DNA of 64,000 bases, from NCBI GenBank assembly GCA_947505245.1, contig CANNIZ010000001.1, positions 174,366 through 238,365 of the forward strand, given 5' to 3'. The notes under the pieces are model-generated. The model saw only the letters and a list, made by a program, of their open reading frames with translations, made no database searches and had not been told where the DNA came from. The position numbers and the translations under genes are program-made. The first letter of the stretch is position 1, and each line of letters starts with the position of its first letter. Positions 20,977 through 30,001 of this stretch are shown piece after piece. The stretch comes from Pseudomonadota bacterium. Lineage in GTDB: Bacteria; Myxococcota_A; UBA796; GCA-2862545.

Positions 20977-21107
20977 CACGCATCGCCGTCTGCGAAGTCG
21001 CGAGTATGCCACCCAAAGGTGCGCTTCGGCGCGTGGAAGAACTTGGAGGCCTCGAGGGTTTGCGTCGGGCTACCCGCGCTGCTAGCGTGCGGTCTCTGGA
21101 GGTTTGC

Positions 21108-21518
21108 ATGAAACGCTGGATTTCTGTCGCTGTTGCCGCCCTGGTCGTCGCCCTCGCGCTGCCCGCCCTCGCGGCGCCGCCCGCCGCCGGCACCCCCGAA
21201 GACACGATCGTGCAGACGCTCAAGCTGTTGAAGGACGGCAAGCTGGACGACTTCGTCGCGAAGTATTGCGACCCCGGCTACTGCAACACCGGCAACCTCG
21301 AGTCGCTCAAGGCGTACGCGCTCAAGCACGCCGCCGAGCACGCGAAGGATTGCCTGCACGAAGGCGACACGCTCGAGGTCACCCGCGTGAAGGGAAACTT
21401 CGCCACGGACTCGCGCGCCACCATCTACGTCCGTTGCGAAGCGGATCGTATGCCGGTGCCGACGAACTTCGTGAAGCAGGCCGACGGCACCTGGAAGATC
21501 AGCGGCCTCAGCTTCTAA
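21108..21518 (+). CDS. Secreted small protein, NTF2-like (DUF4878-type layout)
   Basis: A 136-residue protein with a clear signal peptide (MKRWISVAVAALVVALALPALAA) after a GGAGG ribosome site. The mature part begins with TPEDTIVQTLKLLKDGKLDDFVAKYC and ends in a beta-strand pair (FVKQADGTWKISGLSF), which is how small NTF2-like or DUF4878 lipoprotein-type domains look. Four cysteines in the mature region (YCDPGYCN, DCL, RC) may form disulfides in the periplasm. Function unknown. It is separated from the kinase gene by 131 bp and probably has its own promoter. Confidence 0.7.
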   Translation: MKRWISVAVAALVVALALPALAAPPAAGTPEDTIVQTLKLLKDGKLDDFVAKYCDPGYCNTGNLESLKAYALKHAAEHAKDCLHEGDTLEVTRVKGNFATDSRATIYVRCEADRMPVPTNFVKQADGTWKISGLSF

Positions 21519-21536
21519 GTCGTCAAGGGTGCCCTG

Positions 21537-22550
21537 ATGGCCGGTCCGATCGACGTGTTCGGGCAGTGGCTGGATCGGCTCGTGTTGCGCGGGCAGACCC
21601 GTAGCACGGGCCGCAGCGCCGAGGTCGACGCGCTGAGCCACGCCGAGCGGCTGGAGCGGCTTCACCTTTTTCGCCAGACCTACGACGACCCCGCGCTGCT
21701 CGCGTACCCTGGCGGTCTGCTGGTTCGGGGCGCGCCGATCTCGCCGAGCGTCGTTCGGGTGGGAGCCGGCGTTCAGGACCTTGCATGGCCGAGCCCTTAT
21801 GAGCCGTGGAACCCCGAGGTTCGCGGAATCTACCTTTCGGGAGCGGCGAACCTGCAGGGCCACGCGCGGGTGTTCGATGGGGGGCCTCGCACCGTCGTCG
21901 TCGTGCACGGGTACGGAACGGGCGCCTTCGACTTCGAGCAGCGGCTGTGGCCGATCCGGTCGTGGCGTCGGCGCGGGCTGAAGGTGGTGCTCGTCACCTT
22001 GCCGTTCCACGGTCGCCGCGCGCTGCCGGGTCGCGCGTACGCGCCGCCGTTCCCGGGGGCCGACCCGCGGCTCAACGTGGAGGGGTTCCGGCACGCGGTG
22101 GCGGACATTACGAGCCTGCTGTCGTGGCTGCGCGCCGAAGGGTCCGGGCCGATCGGCATGGTGGGCATGTCGCTCGGCGGGTACACGACCGCGTTGCTCG
22201 CGACGCTGGAGGCCGATCTCGCGTTCGCGGGGATGCTGATCCCGCTCGCGTCGATCGCTGACTACGCGCTGATTCACGGCCGGCTCGGCAGCGGCCCGAC
22301 GTCGGCAGCGCTGCACGAGGCGCTCGAGGGAGCGCTGCGACCGGTGTCGCCGATGGCGCGCCCGTCGCTGGTGGCGCCCGAGCGAGTCCACATCCTCGCC
22401 GCGCGCGGGGACGCGATCACGGGGCTGGCCCAAGCGAAGCGGCTCGCGGCCCACTTCGGCACCGACGTCGACGTGCGCTCGGGCAGCCACATCCTGCAGC
22501 TCGGCCTGCGCCGCGCGTTGGACCGGTGGATGAACGGGATCGGGTCCTGA
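21537..22550 (+). CDS. Alpha/beta hydrolase
   Basis: The 337-residue protein has the alpha/beta hydrolase features in order: the oxyanion loop VVVVHGYGTG, the nucleophile elbow GMSLGGY with Ser212, an acid (ARGDAITG) and a terminal His (SGSHILQLG). No signal peptide is seen. An N-terminal region of about 110 residues before the core has no motif I recognise. Substrate unknown: an esterase or thioesterase activity is likely at family level. It follows the small NTF2-like gene by 18 bp and may share its transcript. Confidence 0.78.
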   Translation: MAGPIDVFGQWLDRLVLRGQTRSTGRSAEVDALSHAERLERLHLFRQTYDDPALLAYPGGLLVRGAPISPSVVRVGAGVQDLAWPSPYEPWNPEVRGIYLSGAANLQGHARVFDGGPRTVVVVHGYGTGAFDFEQRLWPIRSWRRRGLKVVLVTLPFHGRRALPGRAYAPPFPGADPRLNVEGFRHAVADITSLLSWLRAEGSGPIGMVGMSLGGYTTALLATLEADLAFAGMLIPLASIADYALIHGRLGSGPTSAALHEALEGALRPVSPMARPSLVAPERVHILAARGDAITGLAQAKRLAAHFGTDVDVRSGSHILQLGLRRALDRWMNGIGS

Positions 22551-22578
22551 CGACGGTGGTCACGCGGCGGCAGGTTCG

Positions 22579-22968
22579 CTACTGCCACAGCACGGGCACG
22601 CCGTAGGGTGCGAGGCGACCATCGGAGGACACCAGCGTGACCCCGAGGTCGATCGCCTGCGCGACCAACAAGCGGTCGAACGGATCGCGATGCACCAGCG
22701 CGAGCCGGCCGACGATCAGGGCCTGACGGGGCGTGATCGGAACCCAGGTCGCCCCGAGCCCGTCCACAGCGGCGGGCAGCCACTCCTCGGCGAGTCCCGG
22801 AAGGCGCAGCTTGCCGATCGACTGTTTGACGGCCATCTCCCACGCGGTAACGGCGCTGACGAGCAGCGTGACGCCGGGGCCGCAGAGCGTGGCCATCACC
22901 GGCGCGGGGATCCGCTCCGGCTCGGTGAGCGCCCAGATCACCACGCAGGTGTCGGCGAGCAGCTTCAC
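22579..22968 (-). CDS. PIN-domain ribonuclease toxin (VapC-like)
   Basis: The 129-residue product has the four acidic residues of PIN nucleases: Asp6 (LLADTCVVIWAL), Glu44 (AVTAWEMAVK), Asp95/Asp98 (HRDPFDRLLVAQA) and Asp116 (LVSSDGRL). Toxins of this class cleave tRNA or rRNA and are held inactive by a cognate antitoxin. The start overlaps the stop of the Phd-type antitoxin gene by ATGA, the normal order for such pairs. Autoregulation by the antitoxin is expected from family knowledge. Confidence 0.9.
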   Translation of the reverse strand: MKLLADTCVVIWALTEPERIPAPVMATLCGPGVTLLVSAVTAWEMAVKQSIGKLRLPGLAEEWLPAAVDGLGATWVPITPRQALIVGRLALVHRDPFDRLLVAQAIDLGVTLVSSDGRLAPYGVPVLWQ

Positions 22969-23195
22969 GTCGCGTCAAACGCCTCGGCGAGGTCCGCCGG
23001 AATGTCGCGAAAGTCCTCTGCCATCTCGATCTGCCCGCGAAACAGGCCGAACCGGAGGCCGCGGGTCTGCGGCGCGTTGTAGGCGACGAGCCGCGCGACG
23101 GGCCGACCAGCGCGGGCGATCACGACCTCCTCGCCAGCAGCGGCCTGCTCGACGAGCTGGGACAGGTGGGTCTTGGCCTGGTGGATGTTGACCAT
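22965..23195 (-). CDS. Phd/YefM-type antitoxin
   Basis: The 76-residue product begins MVNIHQAKTHLSQLVEQ and continues with EEVVIARAGRPVARLV, the Phd/YefM DNA-binding fold; the C-terminal part (MAEDFRDIPADLAEAF) is the usual toxin-wrapping tail. I use ATG 23195; a TTG two codons upstream is in frame. It precedes the PIN toxin with a 4-base overlap. By family precedent the dimer should bind its own promoter, which would lie just upstream in 23196-23271. Confidence 0.9.
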   Translation of the reverse strand: MVNIHQAKTHLSQLVEQAAAGEEVVIARAGRPVARLVAYNAPQTRGLRFGLFRGQIEMAEDFRDIPADLAEAFDAT

Positions 23196-23271
23196 GACCA
23201 AGCTTAGTCCGGTCCCACCCGAGGGTCAAGCGCGACCGGGTGCTTCCTCCAGCGCGGCGAGTTGAACGATA

Positions 23272-23886
23272 CTAGCGGCCCTTGCGGGGCCGTTTGGTCG
23301 CGGTGGCCACGCCGCCCAGCCAGACGCCTACGATCGTCGGGACGGCGTCGAACCGCTTCGGCAGGGCGTCGAACGTGCGCCACTTCGCGAACCCGGCCAC
23401 GAGCCCCATCAGGGCGACCACCTTGGCGGCGCGCGCACCTTTGGGGATCACCCCCTCGCGCTGCCCATTCTTGACGATCGCGTCGAAAGCTTCGAAGTAG
23501 CGCGCGCGGATCGGCGCCAGGCGCTCGCTGCCCGAGCCGGCTCCGAACGCGCGGATCAGGGGAAGGTCGTCCGCGAGGGTGGCGAGCGTGGCGCGGACGA
23601 GCCGCTCCAGCTGCTGCTCGAACGGCAGGTCGCTGGCGGCGAGCGCCTCGGCCTCGGCGAACAGGGGCTCCGAAAGGTCGGCCGCGATCATGTCGATCAG
23701 CTCTTCTTTCGACGCGAAGTGCCGGTAGATGGAACCGATGGCGAACTCGGCCTCTTTTGCGACGTGCTCGATCGTGAACGCTTCGACCCCGCGCGCGCTC
23801 AGCACCCGCCGCGCAGCGTCGAGGATCTCCCGGCGATGACGCAGGCGTTCACGCTCCCGTCGCGGCGTCTGAGGTTCACTCACCAT
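23272..23886 (-). CDS. TetR-family transcriptional regulator
   Basis: A 204-residue regulator with an N-terminal TetR helix-turn-helix (FTIEHVAKEAEFAIGSIYRHF, followed by ASKEELI) and a helical ligand-binding domain. I start at ATG 23886, preceded by AAGGAG; an upstream ATG at 23916 would extend into the divergent promoter. It is transcribed away from the TolC-HlyD-EmrB genes, starting 42 bp from the first, so it very probably represses that pump and is relieved by a pump substrate. Confidence 0.9.
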   Translation of the reverse strand: MVSEPQTPRRERERLRHRREILDAARRVLSARGVEAFTIEHVAKEAEFAIGSIYRHFASKEELIDMIAADLSEPLFAEAEALAASDLPFEQQLERLVRATLATLADDLPLIRAFGAGSGSERLAPIRARYFEAFDAIVKNGQREGVIPKGARAAKVVALMGLVAGFAKWRTFDALPKRFDAVPTIVGVWLGGVATATKRPRKGR

Positions 23887-23928
23887 GCGAGGCCGACTCC
23901 TTGACGTGAATATCATTCGGTTTTAGCA
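23887..23928. promoter_or_regulatory. Divergent promoter between TetR regulator and efflux operon
   Basis: These 42 bases are the only room for two divergent promoters and a TetR operator. The region is locally AT-rich (TGAATATCATTCGGTTTTAG), in contrast to its surroundings, which fits promoter function. I see only weak symmetry (TCATT at 23913 and AATGA at 23928). The first pump gene has no obvious ribosome site before its ATG, so a leaderless or very short leader is possible. Confidence 0.5.
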
Positions 23929-25320
23929 ATGACCATACGTCGCGCAGCTTTCCCTGCTCGCGGAGCGTCCGTGATCGCCCTCGTCGCGTTGTCCATCGCG
24001 GTCGCCGCGGAGCCCCCCGCGAGCCCCGGCTCCGTCTCACTCGCCGAAGCGCTCGCACTCGCCGACGGGAGCTCGTCGGGTGTCGAGCTCGCGGGACTGG
24101 GGCAGGACATGGCCGCGCTGCGCCTTGATCAGGTGCGCAAGAGCCGCCTGCCGACGGCGTCGCTGCAGGCCACCGTGAGCCTGTGGAACGACTCGCAGAA
24201 GATCTCGTTCCTGCCGCCCGGCACGATGGACTGCGGCGCGCTCGCGGACCCCGCGATGGTGCCGCTGTGTATGGGCCTGTCGAGCGAGATCACGGTGCGC
24301 GCGTTCGTGACGGGCACTGCTACGGCTCGCGTCGTGGAGCCGCTCACCGGTCAGATCGCCATCGGGCACATGATCGACGCGGCGGACGCGGGTGTTCACG
24401 CCGCCGATTCGTCCGCGGAGCAGGCGCGTCGCGAGGCGCGTTACCAGGCGGCGGACGCGTGGTACCTCGCCGTCGCTACGGACCGGCAGCTCGAGATCGC
24501 GGACGCGCAGGTAAAGAGCCTCGAAGCGCGGGTCGCGGTGGCGCAGGCCGCGTACGCCGCGAAGGGCGGGACGAAGAACGACGTGCTGCTCGGCCAGCTG
24601 GCGCTCGCGCAGGCGAAGCAGGCGGTGCTGCAGGGTGGTGCGCTGCGCGACGCGGCCCAGGCGCGCCTCGGGCTCGCGATCGGAAACGGGGGCTTTCCCG
24701 TCGTGCCTGAGGGGAGTTCGGACGAAGCGCCGCGTGCGGCGTCGGAAGTGGACGGGCTCATCAAGCGGGCGCTCGACGACCGCGCCGACCTCGCGGCACT
24801 TCGGTCGCAGATCGAAGCGTCGGACGCGAACGCGTTGGTGACGGCGTCCACGCGGCTGCCTTCGGTGAACGCGGTGGGCGTGTACACGCACTCAGAAGGC
24901 ACGGGGCTGTTCGCCGAGCGCGACGCGGGCTTCGTGGGCGTGACGGCGGACTGGCCGGTGTGGTCGTGGGGCCAGAAGACGGACGCGCTCGACCTCGCGC
25001 GCACGCTGGCGCAGGTGCAGCGCATGCAGCTCGAGGCAGCGGAAGCGGGGGTCCGCGTGGACGTGCGCAGCCGGGCGGACGCATTGAACGCCTCGGCGGG
25101 CGCGTACGACGTGGCCACCGCGAGCATCGCCGTGGCCGAGGAGAGCCTGCGCATCGTCGAGGTCCGGCTGCAGGCCGGTGGCGGCGCGATGACGGAAGTT
25201 CTGGACGCGGAGGCCGCGCTCGTGCGGGCCCGCTCGAATCAAGCGACGGCATTGTACGACGCCCGGCGCGCCGAGGCGGCCCTCGAACGGGCCGTGGGCG
25301 CAGATCCGTGGGCGAAGTGA
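23929..25320 (+). CDS. TolC-family outer-membrane efflux protein
   Basis: A 463-residue protein with a signal peptide (basic RR near the start, cleavage near AVAAEP) and the long helical repeats of TolC/OprM proteins: SVSLAEALALADGSS at the mature start, alternating amphipathic helices rich in Ala, Gln and Arg, and the LEARVAVAQAAYAAKGG and SLRIVEVRLQAGGGAMTEVLDAE segments that mark the two structural repeats. It forms the outer-membrane exit duct of the tripartite pump encoded with the next two genes. An in-frame GTG at 23971 is an alternative start. Confidence 0.88.
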   Translation: MTIRRAAFPARGASVIALVALSIAVAAEPPASPGSVSLAEALALADGSSSGVELAGLGQDMAALRLDQVRKSRLPTASLQATVSLWNDSQKISFLPPGTMDCGALADPAMVPLCMGLSSEITVRAFVTGTATARVVEPLTGQIAIGHMIDAADAGVHAADSSAEQARREARYQAADAWYLAVATDRQLEIADAQVKSLEARVAVAQAAYAAKGGTKNDVLLGQLALAQAKQAVLQGGALRDAAQARLGLAIGNGGFPVVPEGSSDEAPRAASEVDGLIKRALDDRADLAALRSQIEASDANALVTASTRLPSVNAVGVYTHSEGTGLFAERDAGFVGVTADWPVWSWGQKTDALDLARTLAQVQRMQLEAAEAGVRVDVRSRADALNASAGAYDVATASIAVAEESLRIVEVRLQAGGGAMTEVLDAEAALVRARSNQATALYDARRAEAALERAVGADPWAK

Positions 25321-25326
25321 GGAACC

Positions 25327-26400
25327 ATGGCTGACGACACCGCTCCCATCCCCCAGGCGCCGGTCACGCCGGTCACGCAAGCCCCGGCGACGGTGGTTTC
25401 GGCGACGGTGGTACCGGCGAGCGGCCTCGGCCGCGTCGTCCGCCTGGTGCTGTTCCTCGTGGCGGCGGTCGTGATCGTGGCGTGTGTCGGTGGCTACCTC
25501 GTGTGGCGCAACAGCCTCGGGGTGTCGACGGACGACGCGTTCCTGCGCGCGGACGTGGTTCAGGTGCCGGCGGAGGCTGGTGGTCGCATCGTCGAGGTAC
25601 ACGTCGCCGAGAACCAGCACGTGAAGAAGGGCGACCTGCTGCTGAAGGTCGACAACACCGATTACGTGCTCAAGGTGGCCCAGGCGGACGCGAACCTGAA
25701 GGCGGCCAAAGAAGACGTTGAACGAGCGCGAAGCGCCGTGGTTGTCTCGCGGTCCGACGCGAAGAAGGGAACGGTGAGGGTCGCGGACGCGAAGCGCGAA
25801 GCGGACCTCCAGCGCCGGCTCGCTGAAGGGGGCGCCTCGGTCGAGGCCGCGGTGGACCGGGCGTCGGCGGTGGCCGCGCTGGCTGCGCAGGACGAGGTCA
25901 CGGTGCGCGCCGGGATCGACGTCGCGGAGAAGGCGATCGACGCGGCCCTTGCTCGCGTGGAGGTGTCGAGCATCGCGCTTCAGCTCGCGCAGCGCGACCT
26001 CGATCTGACCGAGGTCCACGCGCCCTGTGACGGCGTCGCGCAGAAGGTGGACCTGCAGGTCGGCGAGATGGTGCAGCGCGGCCAGCCCACGCTCGCGATC
26101 GTGCCCGACGCCCGGTTTGTCGTCGCGAACTTCAAGGAGACGGACCTCTCGCGCATCGCGGTGGGTGCGGCCGTCGACGTCGAGCTCGACGCGTACCCCG
26201 ACGCGGACCTCGTCGGCCGGGTCGAGAGCCTCGGCGCGGGCACCGGGGCGATCTTCGCGCTCATCCCGGCGGACAACGCGTCGGGCAATTTCATCAAGGT
26301 CGTGCAGCGGGTGCCCGTGCGCATCTCCGTCACGGACCCGAAGGCCTCGACCTACCCGGCGGGCATTTCGGCGACGGTGCTCGTGAAGAGTGCCAAGTGA
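25327..26400 (+). CDS. EmrA/HlyD-family membrane fusion protein
   Basis: The 357-residue adaptor has a Pro/Thr-rich cytoplasmic tail (1-36), one transmembrane helix (about 37-60), then the GVSTDDAFLRADVVQV start typical of EmrA, a lipoyl-like hairpin (GGRIVEVHVAENQHVKKGDLLLK), a long Ala-rich coiled-coil hairpin (about 115-215) and a beta-barrel domain (ETDLSRIAVGAAVDVELDAYPD). It links the inner-membrane EmrB-type transporter to the TolC-like duct. It starts 6 bases after the TolC stop and overlaps the next start by GTGA. Confidence 0.92.
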   Translation: MADDTAPIPQAPVTPVTQAPATVVSATVVPASGLGRVVRLVLFLVAAVVIVACVGGYLVWRNSLGVSTDDAFLRADVVQVPAEAGGRIVEVHVAENQHVKKGDLLLKVDNTDYVLKVAQADANLKAAKEDVERARSAVVVSRSDAKKGTVRVADAKREADLQRRLAEGGASVEAAVDRASAVAALAAQDEVTVRAGIDVAEKAIDAALARVEVSSIALQLAQRDLDLTEVHAPCDGVAQKVDLQVGEMVQRGQPTLAIVPDARFVVANFKETDLSRIAVGAAVDVELDAYPDADLVGRVESLGAGTGAIFALIPADNASGNFIKVVQRVPVRISVTDPKASTYPAGISATVLVKSAK

Positions 26401-27989
26401 GCGTCGCCGCGGACGTGGCTCTCCCCGAGGTGGAGGCCGCTCCCAACCCGTGGCTCGTCACGTTCGTCGTCATGCTCGGCATGATGATGAGCATCATCGA
26501 CTCGTCGATCGTGAACGTCGCGATCCCTCACATGATGGGCACCCTCGGCGTCGGCGTCACCGAGGTCGCGTGGGTGGCGTCGGGGTACGCGATCGCGAAC
26601 GTGGTGATGATCCCGCTGTCGGCCTGGCTTGGCTCGGTGATCGGTCGCGCGCGCATGTACGGCATCGCGATCGTCGTGTTCACGATCGCGTCGGCGCTTT
26701 GCGGCGTGGCGGGCACGCTCGGCCTGCTGATCGCCGCGCGCGTACTCCAGGGCTTCGCGGCCGGCGTGATGATGCCGACCGCCCAGTCCATCCTGTACGA
26801 GACCTTTCCCCCCGAGAAGCGCGGCGCCTCGATGGCCGTGTTCGGCCTCGGCATCATGGTGGGTCCTGCGATCGGGCCGACGCTCGGCGGCTACATCACG
26901 GACAACTACGGCTGGCCGTGGATCTTCTACATCAACATCCCGATCGGCATCCTCGGCGCGTTCCTCGTCCCCGCCGTGCTCCGCGACCCGCCGTACCTCC
27001 GGCGCCGCGCGAAGGCGGGCGGCGATCTGATGGGCATCCTGCTGCTCGCGACCGGCACCGTGACGCTGCAGTACGTGCTCGAGAAGGGCGAAGACGCGGG
27101 CTGGCTTTCCGCCGACTGGGTCGTGCTCGCGCTGACGGGGGCGGTGCTCGCGCTGGCCGGCTTCGTCGTGTGGGAGTGGTCACACCCCGATCCCGCGGTG
27201 GATCTGCGGGTGTTCGAGGATCCGAGCTTCCGCGCGGCGGCGCTGGTGAACGTGGCCGTCGGGGTGGGGCTGATGGGCGGCATGTTCATGCTTCCGCTGT
27301 TTCTTCAGCAGATGCTCGGCTTCAACGCGACGCAGTCCGGCCTCGCGCTGGTTCCCGGCGCGCTCGCCACCGCGGTCTCGATGCCGATCTGCGGGCGACT
27401 CACCGACCGCACCGATCCGCGCGTGTTGTCCGCGTTTGGCCTCGTCGTGTTCGCGGTGAGCATGTTCCTGATGAGCCGGCTCGACAGCCGCGCCGCGTTC
27501 TCGGACCTGCTCATCCCGCAGATCCTGCGCGGCATCGGCATGGGCTTCTGCTTCGTGCCGCTGTCGGTCGCGGCGATGTCGCGCATCCCGAAGGAGCGCA
27601 TGGGCCAGGCGACGGGGCTGTTCACGCTCACGCGCCAGATCGGCGGCAGCCTCGGCATCACCTGGCTCGCGTCGCTGCTCGGGCGCTACCGCGCGGTGCA
27701 CCAGGCGGACCTCGTCGCGTACGTGAGCCCGTACTCGGACATCGTGCGGGCGCGGCTCGCGATGGCGGCGAATGGCGCGACGGCGATGGGCCTTACACCG
27801 GCGCAAGCGCAGGGGCTCGGCGTGGGCCGGCTGTACGGTCAGGTGATGCACGCGTCGGTGGAGCTCGCGTTTCGCGACATGTTCCTCACGCTGTTCGGGC
27901 TGTTCCTCGCGAGCCTGCCGCTGCTGCTGTTCCTCCAGAAGCGCGTGCAGGTGGACACGGTCATCGAGCCGGTCCAGCACGCGGAGTGA
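26397..27989 (+). CDS. EmrB/QacA-family drug:H+ antiporter (DHA2 MFS)
   Basis: A 530-residue transporter with about 14 membrane helices. It shows the DHA2 signatures: IIDSSIVNVAIPHMMG in helix 1, motif A (LGSVIGRARMYG) and the antiporter motif C (GLGIMVGPAIGPTLGGYI). GTG 26397 overlaps the upstream stop. With the adaptor and TolC-like protein it should form a complete EmrAB-TolC-type pump expelling hydrophobic compounds across both membranes, under the adjacent TetR regulator. Substrates are not predictable from sequence. Confidence 0.93.
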   Translation: MSVAADVALPEVEAAPNPWLVTFVVMLGMMMSIIDSSIVNVAIPHMMGTLGVGVTEVAWVASGYAIANVVMIPLSAWLGSVIGRARMYGIAIVVFTIASALCGVAGTLGLLIAARVLQGFAAGVMMPTAQSILYETFPPEKRGASMAVFGLGIMVGPAIGPTLGGYITDNYGWPWIFYINIPIGILGAFLVPAVLRDPPYLRRRAKAGGDLMGILLLATGTVTLQYVLEKGEDAGWLSADWVVLALTGAVLALAGFVVWEWSHPDPAVDLRVFEDPSFRAAALVNVAVGVGLMGGMFMLPLFLQQMLGFNATQSGLALVPGALATAVSMPICGRLTDRTDPRVLSAFGLVVFAVSMFLMSRLDSRAAFSDLLIPQILRGIGMGFCFVPLSVAAMSRIPKERMGQATGLFTLTRQIGGSLGITWLASLLGRYRAVHQADLVAYVSPYSDIVRARLAMAANGATAMGLTPAQAQGLGVGRLYGQVMHASVELAFRDMFLTLFGLFLASLPLLLFLQKRVQVDTVIEPVQHAE

Positions 27990-27998
27990 AGGGCGCGC

Positions 27999-28976
27999 CT
28001 ATCGGGCGGGCAGCGGTTCGGTGATCATCCGCTCTGCCGCGGTCTCGTAGGGGACGAGCCGCGCGAGCGTCCGGAGGTCGTCGGCCTGCCCGGCCATGAA
28101 GTGCAGCGCGTACATGCGCTGGTAGACGAGCGCTGGGAGCACGACGAGCGTACCTACGTACGGCAGCATCGCGAACCCGCAGGTGAGCACGGTGCCGAGC
28201 ACGGTGAACACGCCAACACCGATGCCCACGACCACCCTGAGCAGCAGGTACAGGAGGAAGCTGCCTGGATCGGTCGTCGCGAAGCCGACGACGTCCCGGA
28301 AGCCCTGCCGCACCGATCCGCGGCGCACATACATCACCGGCGCGACGAACTCGGTGGAGCAGGCGTCGAGGATTCCCACGACGAGCAGGATCCCCGCGGC
28401 GATCGCACCGGCCGCGACGGCCGCGGCGACGAGCGCGGGCGCGAAGGCTCCGGCCACGAGGCCGCCCCACACGGCCCACGCGATGACGCCGCCAGCGGCG
28501 AGCGCGACGAGTCCGCCGAGGGCGTTTACGACGAGGCGAAACCGGAACAGCGCGTTGGCCGGCTTTGCGTGGGCGTTCCAGGGTTCGACGACGGCGGACT
28601 CACCTTTGGCGAGGTTGTGGATCACCATGAAGGTGCCGCGGCTCTGCAGCCACAACAGCCCGGCGCCGACGACGAACCCGACCACGGCGGCGACGATCAC
28701 GCCGGCGGCGATCACGGGCAACCACGGTGCGAGCGTCGTGGTCACCTCCTGGAGCTGGGCTGAGTCGGGGGCCTCGATCGGACCTGACGGACGTGCCCCT
28801 CCTCCCGGAACCGGGTTGCCGCCGACGCCGGGCGACATTCCTCCGGCGCCGCCGAGCTGGGCGAGCCACACGCAGAAGGCCAGCGCGGCGTACCGTGCGG
28901 CGTCGAACGGTTCAAACAGCTGCCGGCGCGTGCTGGCCAGCGCGGTTGACAGCGCAGCAACAGGGCTGGACGACAT
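27999..28976 (-). CDS. Multi-pass membrane protein of unknown function
   Basis: A 325-residue protein starting at ATG 28976 after GGGAGGT. A Gly/Pro-rich stretch (about 48-75) precedes five or six membrane helices, several made almost wholly of Ala, Val and Gly. The segment EFVAPVMYVRRGSVRQGFRDVVGF resembles the interface of polytopic proteins in the DUF975/glycerophosphoryl-diester-phosphodiesterase membrane-domain group, where a family of ill-defined polytopic domains is found. I cannot name a function. It converges on the efflux transporter gene with a 9-bp gap. Confidence 0.65.
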   Translation of the reverse strand: MSSSPVAALSTALASTRRQLFEPFDAARYAALAFCVWLAQLGGAGGMSPGVGGNPVPGGGARPSGPIEAPDSAQLQEVTTTLAPWLPVIAAGVIVAAVVGFVVGAGLLWLQSRGTFMVIHNLAKGESAVVEPWNAHAKPANALFRFRLVVNALGGLVALAAGGVIAWAVWGGLVAGAFAPALVAAAVAAGAIAAGILLVVGILDACSTEFVAPVMYVRRGSVRQGFRDVVGFATTDPGSFLLYLLLRVVVGIGVGVFTVLGTVLTCGFAMLPYVGTLVVLPALVYQRMYALHFMAGQADDLRTLARLVPYETAAERMITEPLPAR

Positions 28977-29118
28977 GGGGACCTCCCACTGGCTGCTGGT
29001 GCAAAGCTCAGGCCAGCTGTAGGGGCGTCCGACCCGTCGGATCGCGTGCGGAAATGCACGGTCGGACGTCCACCTCTCCCGGAGATTGAAGTCGCGATAC
29101 ACTGGTGCAGAGGCGTCG

Positions 29119-29508
29119 ATGGGCTTGGTTCGTTCTACGCTGACACTCTCCAACCCCGTGGACCCCGCCCGCGCGCCTCTCGTCGTGCAGGCACTCGCGG
29201 ACACGGGCGCCGTTCATTTGTGCTTGCCGCCACACGTGGTGCTTCAGCTCGGCCTCGTCGAGCACGAGAAACGTGAGGTGACGCTGGCCGACGGCTCGCG
29301 TCAGCTCGTGTCGTACGTGGGGCCCGTGCAGGTGCAGTTCGGCAATCGACGCTGCTTCGTTGGCGCCATGGTGCTTGGCGACGAGGTGCTGCTCGGAGCC
29401 ATCCCGATGGAAGACATGGACCTCATCGTGCGTCCCCTGTCGCGCGAAGTGCTCGTCAACCCCGAGAGCCCCAACATTCCCATGTCCACCGCGAAGGGCG
29501 CCCGATAG
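29119..29508 (+). CDS. Small retropepsin-like (clan AA) aspartic protease
   Basis: A 129-residue protein starting at ATG 29119 (AGAGG upstream; TTG 29086 is an in-frame alternative). It contains the active-site triad ADTGA with Asp preceded by VVQAL, the flap-like PPHVVLQLGL region, and the second conserved segment VLGDEVLLGAIPMEDMDL that replaces the retroviral ILG element. It should work as a homodimer, each subunit giving one Asp. Standalone members of this type are scattered in bacteria, often beside toxin-antitoxin-like genes; their targets are unknown. Confidence 0.8.
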   Translation: MGLVRSTLTLSNPVDPARAPLVVQALADTGAVHLCLPPHVVLQLGLVEHEKREVTLADGSRQLVSYVGPVQVQFGNRRCFVGAMVLGDEVLLGAIPMEDMDLIVRPLSREVLVNPESPNIPMSTAKGAR

Positions 29509-29512
29509 TCGT

Positions 29513-30001
29513 TTACGGAGCAGTGGCCCTTTTCAACGCCCGCAGCGCTCCCCCGGGAAGGCTCGCGCGGAGCACCATCGTCCTCGGCGCACACGCGCCT
29601 TCGAGCCACACGACGCCTCCCTTGTCGAGCGGGAACTGCGTTCCGAGCGCGCGATCGCCGGTGACGAGCCACGCCACGGTCGCGCTGAGCCACGGCTCGT
29701 GCCCGACCAACGCCACGCGCGCGCCCTGCACCTTGGCGAGCAATGCCGCAGAGGGCTCGGTGGCGAGCAGCGCGGTCACCTCGGTCTCGCCGTCGATCAG
29801 GGGTCCGAGCAGGTCGGCGGTCTGCACCGCGCGCAGCCATGGGCTGTGGAGCACGCGATCGAACCGCACGTCCAGCGCTTCAAGGGCCTTTACGACGGCT
29901 GCAAAGCGCTTGTGACCCCGCTGCGTGAGGGGGCGTTCGGCGTCGGTCGGGTGCGCTTCGCGGGGGTCGGCCTCCGCGTGACGGATCACGAACAGTTCCA
30001 T
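29513..30001 (-). CDS. sixA: Phosphohistidine phosphatase SixA-like
   Basis: The 162-residue product is a compact histidine phosphatase: the RHG-type motif is MELFVIRHAEADP (nucleophile His8), with later conserved RAVQTADLL and VGHEPWLS. Its length and the absence of a catalytic insert match SixA, which removes phosphate from phosphohistidine on histidine-phosphotransfer domains. I start at ATG 30001, where the catalytic motif begins; this overlaps the 3' end of the CHAD gene by 16 bp. It is the last gene of the dehydrogenase-CHAD-SixA operon, and CHAD plus SixA pairs are often linked to polyphosphate or phospho-signalling. Confidence 0.88.
   Translation of the reverse strand: MELFVIRHAEADPREAHPTDAERPLTQRGHKRFAAVVKALEALDVRFDRVLHSPWLRAVQTADLLGPLIDGETEVTALLATEPSAALLAKVQGARVALVGHEPWLSATVAWLVTGDRALGTQFPLDKGGVVWLEGACAPRTMVLRASLPGGALRALKRATAP

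Noticed and set aside
23913..23932. TCATT-N10-AATGA as the TetR operator
   Set aside because: The arms are only five bases and one overlaps the start codon; too weak to call a defined operator.
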